In this document: positions 33,829-42,146 of the stretch, piece after piece
How the letters are laid out: every line of letters starts with the position of its first letter
Position numbering within the stretch: the stretch's first letter is position 1
From: an uncultured Myxococcales bacterium
GTDB lineage: Bacteria; Myxococcota_A; UBA9042; DTJE01
Direction of reading: 5' to 3'
DNA length: 42,146 nt
Assembly: GCA_903857665.1 (NCBI GenBank)
Contig: CAIOFV010000135.1
Location: 1 to 42,146, forward strand
The notes under the pieces: model-generated
Seen by the model: only the letters and a program-made list of their open reading frames with translations
The model's database searches: none
What the model was told of the DNA's origin: nothing
Made by a program: the position numbers and the translations under genes

Positions 33829-35013
33829 CTAGCCCTTCCGCTTCCACGGCGGGGCCGCGGGACGGTCCGGGATCGTCCGGGCGCTGGCGTATTCCGTGGT
33901 GAACAGGTGCCCCCAGGGCGAGTCGCGCAGCCAGGTGTCCACGATCTTGCGGCTTTCCAGCGGGTACTTGATGTCGTCGTGGTAGATGGCCGAGGCGCTT
34001 TCGAAGACCTTCACCAGCGGCGTGTGGAACAGCGCCTTCTGCATCTGGTTGAAGGGCCACGTGCGCCACAGCAGCATGCCGACGCCGGTGGCGAAGTTGG
34101 CGCCGACCTTGAAGTTCCAGCGCTCGTTCAGCACGTCCCGGTCGCCCACCACCTCGATGTGCGTCAGGTCGCCCATGCCCAGGCCGCCTTCGTGGGCCAG
34201 CCGGATGCACGGCAGCGACAACGGGTCGAAGCCCATCAGCGTCGCGGCCACCGCGTCGATGGCCACCTGGTCGGCCGACGCGATGATGATGTTCTTGTCG
34301 TGCGGCAGCACGGTCCGCGGGCCGGGCCCCTCGCCCGCCGTGGTGCCGTCCATCGTCGCGAACATGCCCGTGTGGATTTCCTGCCCGATGGCCAGGAGGT
34401 CCACCAGGGTCTCGTGGATCCAGGTGTGCGTGTAGTGCCGCATCGCGGACAGGAGGCCGCCGAAGGCGTTCTTCATGGCGCCCGTGTAGGTCGTGTAGGT
34501 GTGCGTCTTCATCGTGGGCAGTTGCACGATGTTGCGTCCCGGGAAGTAGTCCGGGATGCGGATCCCGTGCGGGAAGATCCGCGGCAGCACCAGCATGTTC
34601 GCCTGGGGCGTGAACAGTTCCCACTTCATGTCCGAGTCCCGGAAGTTGTACTTCACGGGGATGTCGTACTTTTCGTAGACCGGCTTGAAGCCCAGGTTCA
34701 CTTCGCCCTTGAAGGGGTCGGTGACGACCGTGTGGTTGTGCACGTCCACCAGGTCCGTGTACCCGTGATCCCGCAGGCCCAGGATCGTGCCTTCCAACTG
34801 CCACGGCGTCGTGTTGACCGCCGGGTGCAACTGGTGCCACGTGATGTTGTCCTTCAGGATGGTCTGGGCCGCCGGGTCCAGCGATTCCTCGACGCGGGCC
34901 AGGTGCAGCAGGCGGCGGTAGTCGTCGACGACGGTGGCGGGGCTGGTCCGCAGCACGGCGACACGGGGCGCCGGCGGGATGCAGCGCTTCCAGGGGGCGG
35001 GGGTGAACGGCAT
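33829..35013 (-). CDS. DUF362 domain protein without ferredoxin motif
   Basis: 394 residues. The DUF362 layout is visible: an opening VAVLRTSPATVVDDYRRLL, then NIVQLPTMKTHTYTTYTGAMKN AFGG (PTMKTH and the GAMKN segments), IIASADQVAIDAVAATLMG, and GLGMGDLTHIEVVGDRD. Many DUF362 proteins carry an attached 4Fe-4S ferredoxin region; none is seen here, so this is the cluster-free form. Biochemical role of the family is not established. ATG start with GGAGG 6 bases upstream. It converges on the KGGVGR cassette and lies 134 bases downstream of the rhomboid gene, so co-transcription with that gene is uncertain. Confidence 0.83.
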   Translation of the reverse strand: MPFTPAPWKRCIPPAPRVAVLRTSPATVVDDYRRLLHLARVEESLDPAAQTILKDNITWHQLHPAVNTTPWQLEGTILGLRDHGYTDLVDVHNHTVVTDPFKGEVNLGFKPVYEKYDIPVKYNFRDSDMKWELFTPQANMLVLPRIFPHGIRIPDYFPGRNIVQLPTMKTHTYTTYTGAMKNAFGGLLSAMRHYTHTWIHETLVDLLAIGQEIHTGMFATMDGTTAGEGPGPRTVLPHDKNIIIASADQVAIDAVAATLMGFDPLSLPCIRLAHEGGLGMGDLTHIEVVGDRDVLNERWNFKVGANFATGVGMLLWRTWPFNQMQKALFHTPLVKVFESASAIYHDDIKYPLESRKIVDTWLRDSPWGHLFTTEYASARTIPDRPAAPPWKRKG

Positions 35014-35147
35014 TTCGATCCTCCTTTCGGGACCGCCTCGGCGGGCGGCCGGACACCATTATCGTAGTTCAGGGGCCCGGAGTCACGTTCGGGCGCCCGG
35101 GGCCGGTGTGTGCCCGGGCGGGGGAAGGTCGCGCCCGGGGCCCGGCG

Positions 35148-36320
35148 TCAGAAGGCGGTGGTGGACGGGACGTGCCGCGGGAATCGCTGCGACACCGCCC
35201 AGAAGGCCACGCCGACCGTGAAGCCGCCGAGGTGGGCGAAGGCCGACACCTGCGAGCAGCCGCCCCGCTGGGCCCAGGCGCCGACGACCTGCAGCAGCAG
35301 CCAGAAGGCCGCCGCCACGAACACCGGGATCTTCAGGAACGCGAACCTCCAGAACAGCCGGAACACCAGCGCCATCCGCGCGAACGGGAACCGCAGGGCA
35401 TAGAAGGCGATCAGGCCGGAAATGGACCCGCTGGCGCCCACGAGGGGGATGCCGGGGCGCGGGTCGAACAGCACGTGCGCCAGGTTGCCCGCCAGGCCTG
35501 CCAGCAGGAACAGGGCGACCCAGCGCGCCGGCCCCAGGACGTCCTCGACGTCGTCGCCGGCCAGCAGCAGGAAGTACAGGTTCCCCAGCAGGTGGCCCAG
35601 GCCGCCGTGGACCACCAGCGACGACAGCCAGGTCAGGCCGCCCGCGCGCCACGGATCGGAGGGCAGCAGGCCCAGCGCAGCGACGGATCCGCGGGTGTCG
35701 CCCAGCGCGAACAGCCCCCCGAACAGGATGACACCGCCGGTGATCCAGGTGGCCCACGCGAAGTGTTCGCGCGGCGGGCGGTCGACCTCGATCGGGAGGC
35801 CCATCGCCGCGGGGACCCACTGCCAGGGTTCCTCGGGGGCGCTGGCAACCGCATCCCCCAGGATGTCCGGCTTCGCGTGCGCCGCGATGCTTTCCACCTC
35901 GGCCTTCGCCAGCAGGACGCGGGCCTCCAGGGGCAGGTCGCGCTCTCGCTGCCGCCGGGCCTCCTCGGCGTGCCGGGCCTCGGCGACCCGGTCGTGCGGC
36001 TCGGCGAGGCGCTCCACCTCGGTCGGGTCGAACCAGACCAGGCGGCAGCCGGGGCAGCAGTCGAGGTCCAGGCGTCCGTCGGTCAAGTCGGAATGCACCG
36101 CCCGCATGGCCTGCCCGCACCCCGGACAGGACTGTCCCGGGCCGTCGCCGCCGTGCTGCGTGTCCATCCACAGCGCGGTCAGGCGCTGCGGCGGGGTGTA
36201 GGGGCGCAGGGCCTCCAGCGTGATGGCGCGGCCCGCGCAGGACGGGCATGCGAAGGACCGGGGACCCAGGCGGGACGAGATGCCCTTCAGGGGTACACGG
36301 CAACGCGGGCAGGTCAGCAT
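35148..36320 (-). CDS. Rhomboid intramembrane protease with two N-terminal zinc ribbons
   Basis: 390 residues. Two CxxC pairs (C4/C7 with C25/C28, and C65/C68 with C89/C92) form two zinc-ribbon-like modules before a charged helical linker (about 105-145). The rhomboid domain occupies about 188-380 with six or seven hydrophobic helices. Catalytic Ser is in GASG (S297), the His is in AHLGG (H363), and HLLGNLYFL (H243, N247) supplies the oxyanion-side residues. It should cleave transmembrane substrates in the inner membrane. ATG at 36320 begins MLTCPRC; the longer frame starts at a TTG without a better signal. It starts 37 bases after the GH123-like gene ends, and may share its transcript. Confidence 0.92.
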   Translation of the reverse strand: MLTCPRCRVPLKGISSRLGPRSFACPSCAGRAITLEALRPYTPPQRLTALWMDTQHGGDGPGQSCPGCGQAMRAVHSDLTDGRLDLDCCPGCRLVWFDPTEVERLAEPHDRVAEARHAEEARRQRERDLPLEARVLLAKAEVESIAAHAKPDILGDAVASAPEEPWQWVPAAMGLPIEVDRPPREHFAWATWITGGVILFGGLFALGDTRGSVAALGLLPSDPWRAGGLTWLSSLVVHGGLGHLLGNLYFLLLAGDDVEDVLGPARWVALFLLAGLAGNLAHVLFDPRPGIPLVGASGSISGLIAFYALRFPFARMALVFRLFWRFAFLKIPVFVAAAFWLLLQVVGAWAQRGGCSQVSAFAHLGGFTVGVAFWAVSQRFPRHVPSTTAF

Positions 36321-36357
36321 GGCCGGAAGCCTCGTCAAGCCAGGGGGCGCGAGTTCC

Positions 36358-38463
36358 CTACGAACCCTTGCCGGCGCGCCTGCGCCGGAGGGCCAGCGCG
36401 CACAGGCCGGCCAGCACCGGCAGCCACGCAGCCGCCGGTGCGCTTCGTGACGCGGCCACGCACCCCGAGGATCCGCCCGGGGGCGCTCCGGGGTCGGTCC
36501 CCGCGTCGGTGGCGGGCGTGTCGGCGACGACGTCGGCCGCGGGCGCGTCGGGCGCCGGTTCGACGACGTCGGGCGTCGGCGGCGGCTCGGGGTCGGCGTA
36601 CTTCGTCGGGTTCAGCAGGAACTGCACCTTCAAGGCGATCATCCGGCGCGCGTCCGACACTACGGAATCGTCCAGGTCCCACGGCCGGTTCGCGTCATCG
36701 AAATCGTCGTTCAGCGGCGCGCCCTGGGCCCGAACCGCCCGGCGCACCTGGGCCTGCACGTACGCGTCGGCGCCCAGCCCCTGCGCCACCAGCAACAACT
36801 CCCAGTCCTCCATGCCGTCGCGGACCTGCTTCAGCCGGTAGGACACCGCGGGGCCGTCCACGTCCATCCCGGGCGGCGAGCCGGCCGTCGGACCGTCCGT
36901 GCCGTCGTGGTTGCCGGGATAGATGAGGATGCCGTCGCCGTTGCGGGCGAAGTCGGGGCCGAAGCCCGGGTCGGCCAGTTTCAGCCAGGGGGTCGGGTCC
37001 CGCCAGAAGGTGGTCGCCCAGTACAGGAAGCCCGTCGCGCCGGCCTGCCACGCGCCCCACTGGGCCAGCCGCGGCTCCTGGCCGTAGGGGCTGTCCACGT
37101 CGTAGCCCAGCATCGGCGGGAAGTTCGCGTTGCAGACGTACTCCCACAGTTCCTTGCCCTGGGCCCTCAGGTCCACGTACTTCTGGGCGTCCGGCCACGT
37201 GCCCCTGGGCCAGAACGTGTCGCTGTACATGGCCGAATCGGGGCACCAGATGTCCACCGAGGTGTCCAGCTCGGGCAGCCAGGGTCCCGTGACCAGGATG
37301 TGCCCGTTCCAAAGGTCCGTGTACCGGCGCATCGTGGCGACGTCGTCGGCGATGCGCTGGATCGGGCCGGGGTTTTCGTTCTGGTAGGCGGGCAGCCAGG
37401 GCTCGTCGTGCGAGTAGATGTAGGTGTGGCTCATCCAGCCCTTGTCGACCAGGTGCTGCGCCACCGCCTTGCCCGCGGCGCCCCACTGGTCCGCGGTCAG
37501 GCTGCCGATGCCGAAGCCCGCCTGGAACATGCCCAGGTTGAAACGGTTCACGCCCGCGCCGTCCGGGTAGTACGACCCGTCGATGCGGGGAGCCATGTAG
37601 GTGTCGTAGGCCGTGAAGTCGATCGGCTTGAGCGCGCCGGCGTCATCGAACTGGAACGACAGGCCCGGGTTGAGGTCGGTCGGGTCGATCCGGTGCCGGT
37701 GCATTTCCCATTCGTAGTTGCGGAGGATCCGGTCGCGGGTCGCCGCGTCGCCGCCCGACGGGCCGCCGTGGTACCGCCACAGGCCGCCGCTGCCGAACCC
37801 GTAGGCAGTCGCGACGTGGCGCGTGTCGGACAGCGTCACGTCGTACACCGTCAGCGTGACCGGGATGTCGGCCAGGGAGGTCGTCCCGGCCTTCACTGCC
37901 AGTACGCCCGCATAGTCGCCCGGGGGCGTCGCGGCGGGCACGAAGACGTCCACGAACAGGGTCGCGAAGGCGCCGCCTTCGATGGTGAAATTCGCGCCCA
38001 CGGGCCGCGTCGGGTCGCCATAGGGGTCCCGCAGCGGGATCATCGCGTCCGGGTAGTCGCCGACGGTGCGTACGTACTCGGGGTGGGCCGCGCAGTCGGG
38101 GTTCATGATCACGTCGCAGTAGGACGGCAGGTCCACGTGGTGGTAGTGCTCGCGGTACAGCAGGGCCTGGTCGGCCGGGACCTTCGCGCCGCCCGGGCCC
38201 GCGAGGTCCGACAGCGTCGCGTCCACGGCGGTCAGCGGCGTGTCGGCCGGGGCAGCGATCACCACCTGGAACGCCACCCACTCGTTGCGGATCGCGTCCA
38301 GCACCGCGGCCCGCGGCAGGCCGTCGCGAGGCGTCGACGCCAGCACCTTCGTCGTCGATCGCGCCACGCCCACGTCGGCCGGCAGGGAGGGGCCGGCAAG
38401 GACGGGCAGCGACACGAGGTTCAGCAGGACGGGCAGCAGCGCGAACGCAACGGCCAAACGCAT
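36358..38463 (-). CDS. Secreted GH123/DUF4091-like protein with MYXO-CTERM anchor
   Basis: 701 residues. Signal peptide (about 1-23). An N-terminal beta-sandwich (about 30-215) precedes a barrel-like region resembling GH123/DUF4091: YIYSHDEPWLPAY (D353, E354), WNGHILVTGPWLP, DIWCPDS, GKELWEYVCNANFPP, WQAGATGFLYWATTFW, LIYPG and DGMEDWELL. The acidic pair D353-E354 fits a catalytic role in N-acetylhexosaminidase-type substrate-assisted cleavage, but this is inference. A PEPPPTPDVVEPAPDAP linker precedes a MYXO-CTERM-type tail: a Gly-Cys (C668), hydrophobic helix and Arg cluster RRRR, a sorting signal characteristic of Myxococcota. ATG start with GGAGG 6 bases upstream. Confidence 0.82.
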   Translation of the reverse strand: MRLAVAFALLPVLLNLVSLPVLAGPSLPADVGVARSTTKVLASTPRDGLPRAAVLDAIRNEWVAFQVVIAAPADTPLTAVDATLSDLAGPGGAKVPADQALLYREHYHHVDLPSYCDVIMNPDCAAHPEYVRTVGDYPDAMIPLRDPYGDPTRPVGANFTIEGGAFATLFVDVFVPAATPPGDYAGVLAVKAGTTSLADIPVTLTVYDVTLSDTRHVATAYGFGSGGLWRYHGGPSGGDAATRDRILRNYEWEMHRHRIDPTDLNPGLSFQFDDAGALKPIDFTAYDTYMAPRIDGSYYPDGAGVNRFNLGMFQAGFGIGSLTADQWGAAGKAVAQHLVDKGWMSHTYIYSHDEPWLPAYQNENPGPIQRIADDVATMRRYTDLWNGHILVTGPWLPELDTSVDIWCPDSAMYSDTFWPRGTWPDAQKYVDLRAQGKELWEYVCNANFPPMLGYDVDSPYGQEPRLAQWGAWQAGATGFLYWATTFWRDPTPWLKLADPGFGPDFARNGDGILIYPGNHDGTDGPTAGSPPGMDVDGPAVSYRLKQVRDGMEDWELLLVAQGLGADAYVQAQVRRAVRAQGAPLNDDFDDANRPWDLDDSVVSDARRMIALKVQFLLNPTKYADPEPPPTPDVVEPAPDAPAADVVADTPATDAGTDPGAPPGGSSGCVAASRSAPAAAWLPVLAGLCALALRRRRAGKGS

Positions 38464-38570
38464 TCGAGACCTCCAGGGCACGCAGCCGAAGGGTGCAAGG
38501 TTCCGTCGATGGCGTCAATCGCCCGGGCGTGCCTCGGACCGGTTCGGGATGCGTTCGGTCCCTGCCTTCG

Positions 38571-39800
38571 TCATTTCCAGACCGCCCGCTGCTGCTGCCG
38601 TCGATCCGAAACGCCGGCCTGCAGCGCCAGCGTGGCCCCCGCAGCGGCCGAACCGCCCGCCACCACCAGGAACGCGTGGGCGGGGCCGCCCTCGGAAAGG
38701 AACAGGTGCACCATCACCGGCGACACGAACTGGCCCAGGAAGATCGCGGTGTTCATCGCCCCCAGCGACCGGCCGCGCAGCGATGCCGGCACGGTCGTGA
38801 TCAGCCACTGGGCGCCGTTGGGCATGATCAACCCCGTCCCCAACCCGCACACGCCCAGTCCCGCGACGACCCCCGCGATGGATTCGGCCTCGCCGACCAC
38901 CACGAACCCCGCCCCCAGCAGTGCCAACGATGCGGCGGCCAAGGCCGGGAATCCGACGCGGGCCGACACGCGACCGTACAGCAGCGAAACCGTCGCCGAC
39001 ACCAGCGCGCCCGCCGCAATGGCCAGGCCGGCCGTCGAGGCCCCGCCGCCCGAAAGCGCCTGCAGCAGGAACGGGATCTGCGTGGGGATCAGATAGAACA
39101 CGGCCATCCCCATGAAGGTCACCGCGTAGATGCGAACCAGCGGCGCCCAGGGGACCCTGTCCGCGACCTCCGTCGCCCCCGGTTCCCGGGACGGCGGTGG
39201 CCCGTCGTGCAAGCCCAGGATCGCCCCGGGCAGCACCAGCAGCGACAGCAGGTACACCGCGAACGGCAGGCGCCAGCCCAGTTCCGCCAGGATCCCGCCC
39301 AGGGTCAGGAACAGCACGCCGCCGAATCCCATGAACGACCCCTGGAGCCCCAGGAACCGCGCGCGGCGGGATCCGTCGTACGCGTCGGCGATGAGGGCGG
39401 TCGAGGACGTCAGGATTCCCGCGACGGCCACGCCCAGCAGGAACCGGCCCGCCAGCAGCGCCCACAGGGTGTCGACGACCAGGCCCGACGCCCCTGCGAA
39501 GGCGTACAGAACCAGCGAGGCCCGCAGAACCGGCACACGTCCCTTGCGGTCGATCAGCAGCCCGATGGGGGGCGATGCCAGGGCGATCGCCAGCGCCGGG
39601 AGGGACAGGACCAGCCGCACCCACAGGTCGATGTCGGGCGTGTCGGCGAAATGGGTCCGCAGTGCGGGGAGGCTGGGCGCGATCGTCGCTCCCGCCATCA
39701 CCGTCAGGGTCGCCGACACCAGCAGCGTCGCCGCGGCGAGCCGCGGGTTCGGGCAGGTCGGCGAGGGGCAAGGGGCCCGCGGTGCGGCAGATGCAGTCAT
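38571..39800 (-). CDS. MFS transporter
   Basis: 409 residues with about twelve hydrophobic helices. The first begins near residue 22. The loop between helices 2 and 3 has GLLIDRKGRVPVL (the MFS motif A GxxxDRxGRR), and helix 4 has GRFLLGVAVAGI. Central loop after helix 6 carries PPPSREPGATEV. The second half shows LLYGRVSARVGFP and GLGTGLIMPNGAQWL. It resembles drug/proton antiporters of the MFS, for which substrate cannot be told by eye. No strong ribosome binding site precedes the ATG. It begins 24 bases after the bacteriohemerythrin gene and is likely co-transcribed with it. Confidence 0.9.
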   Translation of the reverse strand: MTASAAPRAPCPSPTCPNPRLAAATLLVSATLTVMAGATIAPSLPALRTHFADTPDIDLWVRLVLSLPALAIALASPPIGLLIDRKGRVPVLRASLVLYAFAGASGLVVDTLWALLAGRFLLGVAVAGILTSSTALIADAYDGSRRARFLGLQGSFMGFGGVLFLTLGGILAELGWRLPFAVYLLSLLVLPGAILGLHDGPPPSREPGATEVADRVPWAPLVRIYAVTFMGMAVFYLIPTQIPFLLQALSGGGASTAGLAIAAGALVSATVSLLYGRVSARVGFPALAAASLALLGAGFVVVGEAESIAGVVAGLGVCGLGTGLIMPNGAQWLITTVPASLRGRSLGAMNTAIFLGQFVSPVMVHLFLSEGGPAHAFLVVAGGSAAAGATLALQAGVSDRRQQQRAVWK

Positions 39801-39824
39801 TCGTCGTCGCCGTCAGTGCCTGGC

Positions 39825-40340
39825 TCAGGGCTTGTTCGAAGCGTCCGGGGGCCTCGGCAGGTCCACGCCCTCGTGTTCCGAGGACAGCCAGCCCGCCTGG
39901 ACCAGCACCCTGGACGGAGGCAGGGCATCCTCGCCCTCCTTGCCCTTCGCCCGCGCGGCGGCCGCCAGCGGGGCGTCCACGTTCCGGATGTGGAAGACGT
40001 ACCCGTCCAGGAACAGGACGTGCAGTCGCGCCGCGATCCGGTCCATGTCCTCCCCGGCCAGGACGGCCTCCTTCACCTGCTCGACCGCCTCCCGGAGCAT
40101 CGTATGCTGGCGCCTGTGGTGTTCCGCCCGGTCGTAGCCGATCGCGTCCATCAGGGCCTCCTCGGCCCGGAAGTGATAGTGCACGTACGACAGCAGGAAG
40201 CGGATCGCCGGGATCACCGTGTCCCGCGACGCCTCCCTCACGGCCAGCACCCGGTCCGCGGCGTCGAACAGGATCCGGTGCTGCCGGTCCACCTCGGCGT
40301 GCCCCGTCAGCAGGCTCTCCGGGAACTCCAGTCGAAGCAT
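39825..40340 (-). CDS. Bacteriohemerythrin
   Basis: 171 residues, a diiron O2-binding four-helix bundle. The ligand set is readable in order: H21, H56xxxE60, H75xxxH79 and H117 to D122, matching the hemerythrin HxxxE / HxxxH / HxxxxD pattern. The C-terminal 40 residues after the fold are an extension without recognised domain. ATG at 40340 has AGGAGA 5 bases upstream; the longer open frame to 40403 is rejected because of this. Soluble, no signal peptide, so it probably buffers or senses O2 in the cytoplasm. Followed closely by an MFS transporter gene. Confidence 0.93.
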   Translation of the reverse strand: MLRLEFPESLLTGHAEVDRQHRILFDAADRVLAVREASRDTVIPAIRFLLSYVHYHFRAEEALMDAIGYDRAEHHRRQHTMLREAVEQVKEAVLAGEDMDRIAARLHVLFLDGYVFHIRNVDAPLAAAARAKGKEGEDALPPSRVLVQAGWLSSEHEGVDLPRPPDASNKP

Positions 40341-40492
40341 GTCGGTCTCCTTCGTCGGACCCCGTCGTCGGGCGATGCGAACCCCGCCCCGGAACCTCCC
40401 CAAGGATAACGGAGCGACGGGGCAGACGGAACGAATTCATCAAGGTCGTGGGAAGACCGCGACCGAGAAGCGGCGCGACGGTCAGGAACCCT

Positions 40493-40520
40493 TTGAGGCG
40501 GAAGGGGCATGGGATATCAT
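40493..40520 (+). promoter_or_regulatory. Promoter for the MopE/TSP3 lipoprotein gene
   Basis: TTGAGG (40493-40498), a 16-base spacer and TATCAT (40515-40520). The ATG at 40549 has GGAG 7 bases upstream. Confidence 0.45.
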
Positions 40521-40548
40521 GGGTCCGCTGCCCTCGACGGAGACCGAC

Positions 40549-42146
40549 ATGCGTGGTGCATTCGTCCGCTGGATCCTCGCGCTTGCCTTCATGACCGTCG
40601 GATGTGGCGGGAGTTCCAGCAAGATCGAGGACCCGGGCCCTGAAGCGGGCGACCTGGGCGACCTGGACCTGCCGTTCATCGACATCCTCGAACTGCCTGA
40701 TGGCGGCGACGAGGTCGTCAACCCGCGTGATCTTCCTTCGGACGATGGGATTTCCGAGGGGTGCTCCGGCGAAAGATGCGACGTCCCCGATTTGCTGGTC
40801 GAGGACAGCCCCGCAGAAGCCGACGTCGCACCGCAGCCCGGCGAATTCGGCTGGCCCTGCGCGACTCCGGAAGAGTGCCTGTCGGGCTATTGCATTGAAA
40901 CCATGGAGGACTTCGTCTGTACTCGGCAGTGCGTAACCGGGGATTCCTGCCCCGAAGGGTGGGCCTGCGCCAAGGTCGCCTCGGAACCGGATCCGGCCTA
41001 TGCGTGCATCGACCGCTCGTCCATGCTCTGCCAGCCGTGCAAGGCCAACGCCGACTGCGCCAGCACCTTCGTCGCCTCGAAGAACGTCTGCCTGGACCAG
41101 GGGCCGATCGGCAAGTTCTGCGCGGTGGAGTGCAGCGCCCTGCTGCCCTGCCCCACGGGCTTCTCGTGCAACGAGGTCCAGGTGGATGGCCAGGCCGCGT
41201 CCCTGTGCGAGCCCGACTCGGGCGACTGCCCGTGCACGAAGAAGTTCAAGGACAAGGGGTACCTGACGACCTGCCGGGTCGAAAACGGGTTCGGCAGCTG
41301 CGCGGGCGAGCGCACCTGCGACAAGGCCTGCAACGCCAGGACGCCTGCCGCCGAAATCTGCAACAACGTGGACGACGACTGCGACGGCTCGACCGACGAA
41401 GACGTCCTGCCGGCGTCATGCGACCTGGTGAACGGCCTGGGTACCTGCAAGGGACTGGCGCAGTGCATCGGCGGCCGGCAGGCGATCTGCGAGGGAACCT
41501 ATGCCACCAGCGAAACGTGCAACGGTCGTGACGACAACTGCAACGGGCAGACCGACGAAGGGTTCCCCGACCTGGACGGCGACCATATCGCCGACTGCGT
41601 GGACTGCGACATCGACGGGGACGGCAAGCCGAACGACAACCCCGCCTGCCCGTTGTGCCGGGGCGCCTGCGACAACTGCCCGATGGTCGCGAACCCCGAC
41701 CAGCTGGACACGGACAATGACGGCATCGGCGACGCGTGCGACTGCGACATCGATGGCGACGGCGTGGCGAACGACAACCCGGGCTGCCCGCAGGCCTTCC
41801 CGAAGGACAACTGCCCCTCGCTGTTCAACCCGGATCAGGCCGACACCGACAAGGATCTGATCGGCGACGCGTGCGACTGCGACGTGGACGGCGACGGCGT
41901 GGCGAACAACAACCCCGGGTGCCCGATCGTGGCGTCCCCGGACAACTGCAAGTTCGTCGCGAACGGCGACCAGACGGACACCGACGGCGACGGGATCGGC
42001 GACGCGTGCGACTGCGACGTGGACGGCGACGGCGTGCACGACAACCGCCCGGGCTGCCCGACCATTGCGAAGCCGGACAACTGCCCGACCGTGGCGAACC
42101 CCGACCAGGCCGATCTGGACGGGGACGGCAAGGGCGACGCCTGCGA
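40549..42146 (+). CDS. Lipoprotein with MopE-like and thrombospondin type 3 repeats (3' end missing)
   Basis: At least 532 residues; the frame is open to the window edge. Lipoprotein signal ends MTVGC (C19). An acidic linker (to about 100) leads to Cys-rich EGF-like or Stigma-type segments. Two MopE-like metal-binding motifs follow: EICNNVDDDCDGSTDE and ETCNGRDDNCNGQTDEG. After these come thrombospondin type 3 calcium-binding repeats of 45 residues (DGDGxxDACDCDxDGDGV). TSP3 repeats bind many Ca ions and rigidify surface proteins; MopE-like motifs are common in myxobacterial surface proteins. The ATG at 40549 with GGAG upstream and a signal peptide is preferred. Gene and product continue beyond 42146. 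Confidence 0.88.
   Translation, partial: MRGAFVRWILALAFMTVGCGGSSSKIEDPGPEAGDLGDLDLPFIDILELPDGGDEVVNPRDLPSDDGISEGCSGERCDVPDLLVEDSPAEADVAPQPGEFGWPCATPEECLSGYCIETMEDFVCTRQCVTGDSCPEGWACAKVASEPDPAYACIDRSSMLCQPCKANADCASTFVASKNVCLDQGPIGKFCAVECSALLPCPTGFSCNEVQVDGQAASLCEPDSGDCPCTKKFKDKGYLTTCRVENGFGSCAGERTCDKACNARTPAAEICNNVDDDCDGSTDEDVLPASCDLVNGLGTCKGLAQCIGGRQAICEGTYATSETCNGRDDNCNGQTDEGFPDLDGDHIADCVDCDIDGDGKPNDNPACPLCRGACDNCPMVANPDQLDTDNDGIGDACDCDIDGDGVANDNPGCPQAFPKDNCPSLFNPDQADTDKDLIGDACDCDVDGDGVANNNPGCPIVASPDNCKFVANGDQTDTDGDGIGDACDCDVDGDGVHDNRPGCPTIAKPDNCPTVANPDQADLDGDGKGDAC
41671..42146. repeat. 135-bp coding repeats (TSP3 units), running off the window
   Basis: The GACGCGTGCGACTGCGAC marker recurs at 41731, 41866 and 42001, exactly 135 bases apart, and begins again at 42136. 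A more diverged unit precedes (from 41671). Strong conservation of the Asp/Cys codons suggests recent unit duplication. Confidence 0.85.

Overview
The window is a GC-rich (about 70%) bacterial chromosome segment, most likely from a myxobacterium-like lineage (Myxococcota or a related deltaproteobacterial group). The clues are a C-terminal MYXO-CTERM-type anchor (gene at 36358-38463), many lipoproteins whose lipid-anchored Cys is followed by an Asp/Pro/Val-rich linker, a MopE-like plus thrombospondin-type-3 lipoprotein, a kinase-like/FGE-like fusion and bacteriohemerythrin. No rRNA, tRNA, IS element or CRISPR array was found. The assignment rests on protein style only.

Layout. 1-243: three 81-bp tandem repeats. 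347-4045: holB, then a convergent pair of radical SAM enzymes (SPASM-type and B12-binding type). 4166-10584: a polytopic glycosyltransferase-like protein with a duplicated CxxC-containing exported domain, a large lipoprotein, and a Wzz/BY-kinase polysaccharide copolymerase. 10613-15205 (minus): a probable operon of pseudokinase-FGE fusion, purB and a small unknown protein. 15375-19043 (plus): an SRAP/HMCES-type DNA-protein crosslink protein with an in-frame repeat insertion, then a PLP Orn/Lys/Arg decarboxylase followed at once by a Cys-rich lipoprotein. 19071-22925: divergent lipoproteins (EEP nuclease/phosphatase fold; ASH-like plus vWA-like) and a translationally coupled pair of small exported proteins. 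22945-29949 (minus): purL, tag, an orphan helical-bundle sensor and a phosphoesterase lipoprotein. 30354-33747: a three-gene cassette with overlapping stop and start codons that ends in a KGGVGR-variant ParA/MinD-type ATPase with long TPRs. It has lower GC than its flanks in the lines I counted and is the best candidate for an undescribed (conflict or signalling) system. 33829-40340 (minus): DUF362 protein, zinc-ribbon rhomboid protease, GH123/DUF4091-like MYXO-CTERM protein, MFS transporter and bacteriohemerythrin. 40549-end: a MopE/TSP3 lipoprotein running off the window.

Core metabolism and DNA maintenance (holB, purB, purL, tag, SRAP) is interleaved with a large cell-envelope inventory. 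Seven predicted lipoproteins plus a MYXO-CTERM protein lie within 42 kb. Several genes have recognisable sigma70-like promoters with spacers of 15-17 bp, and most starts are supported by a GGAGG-type ribosome binding site.
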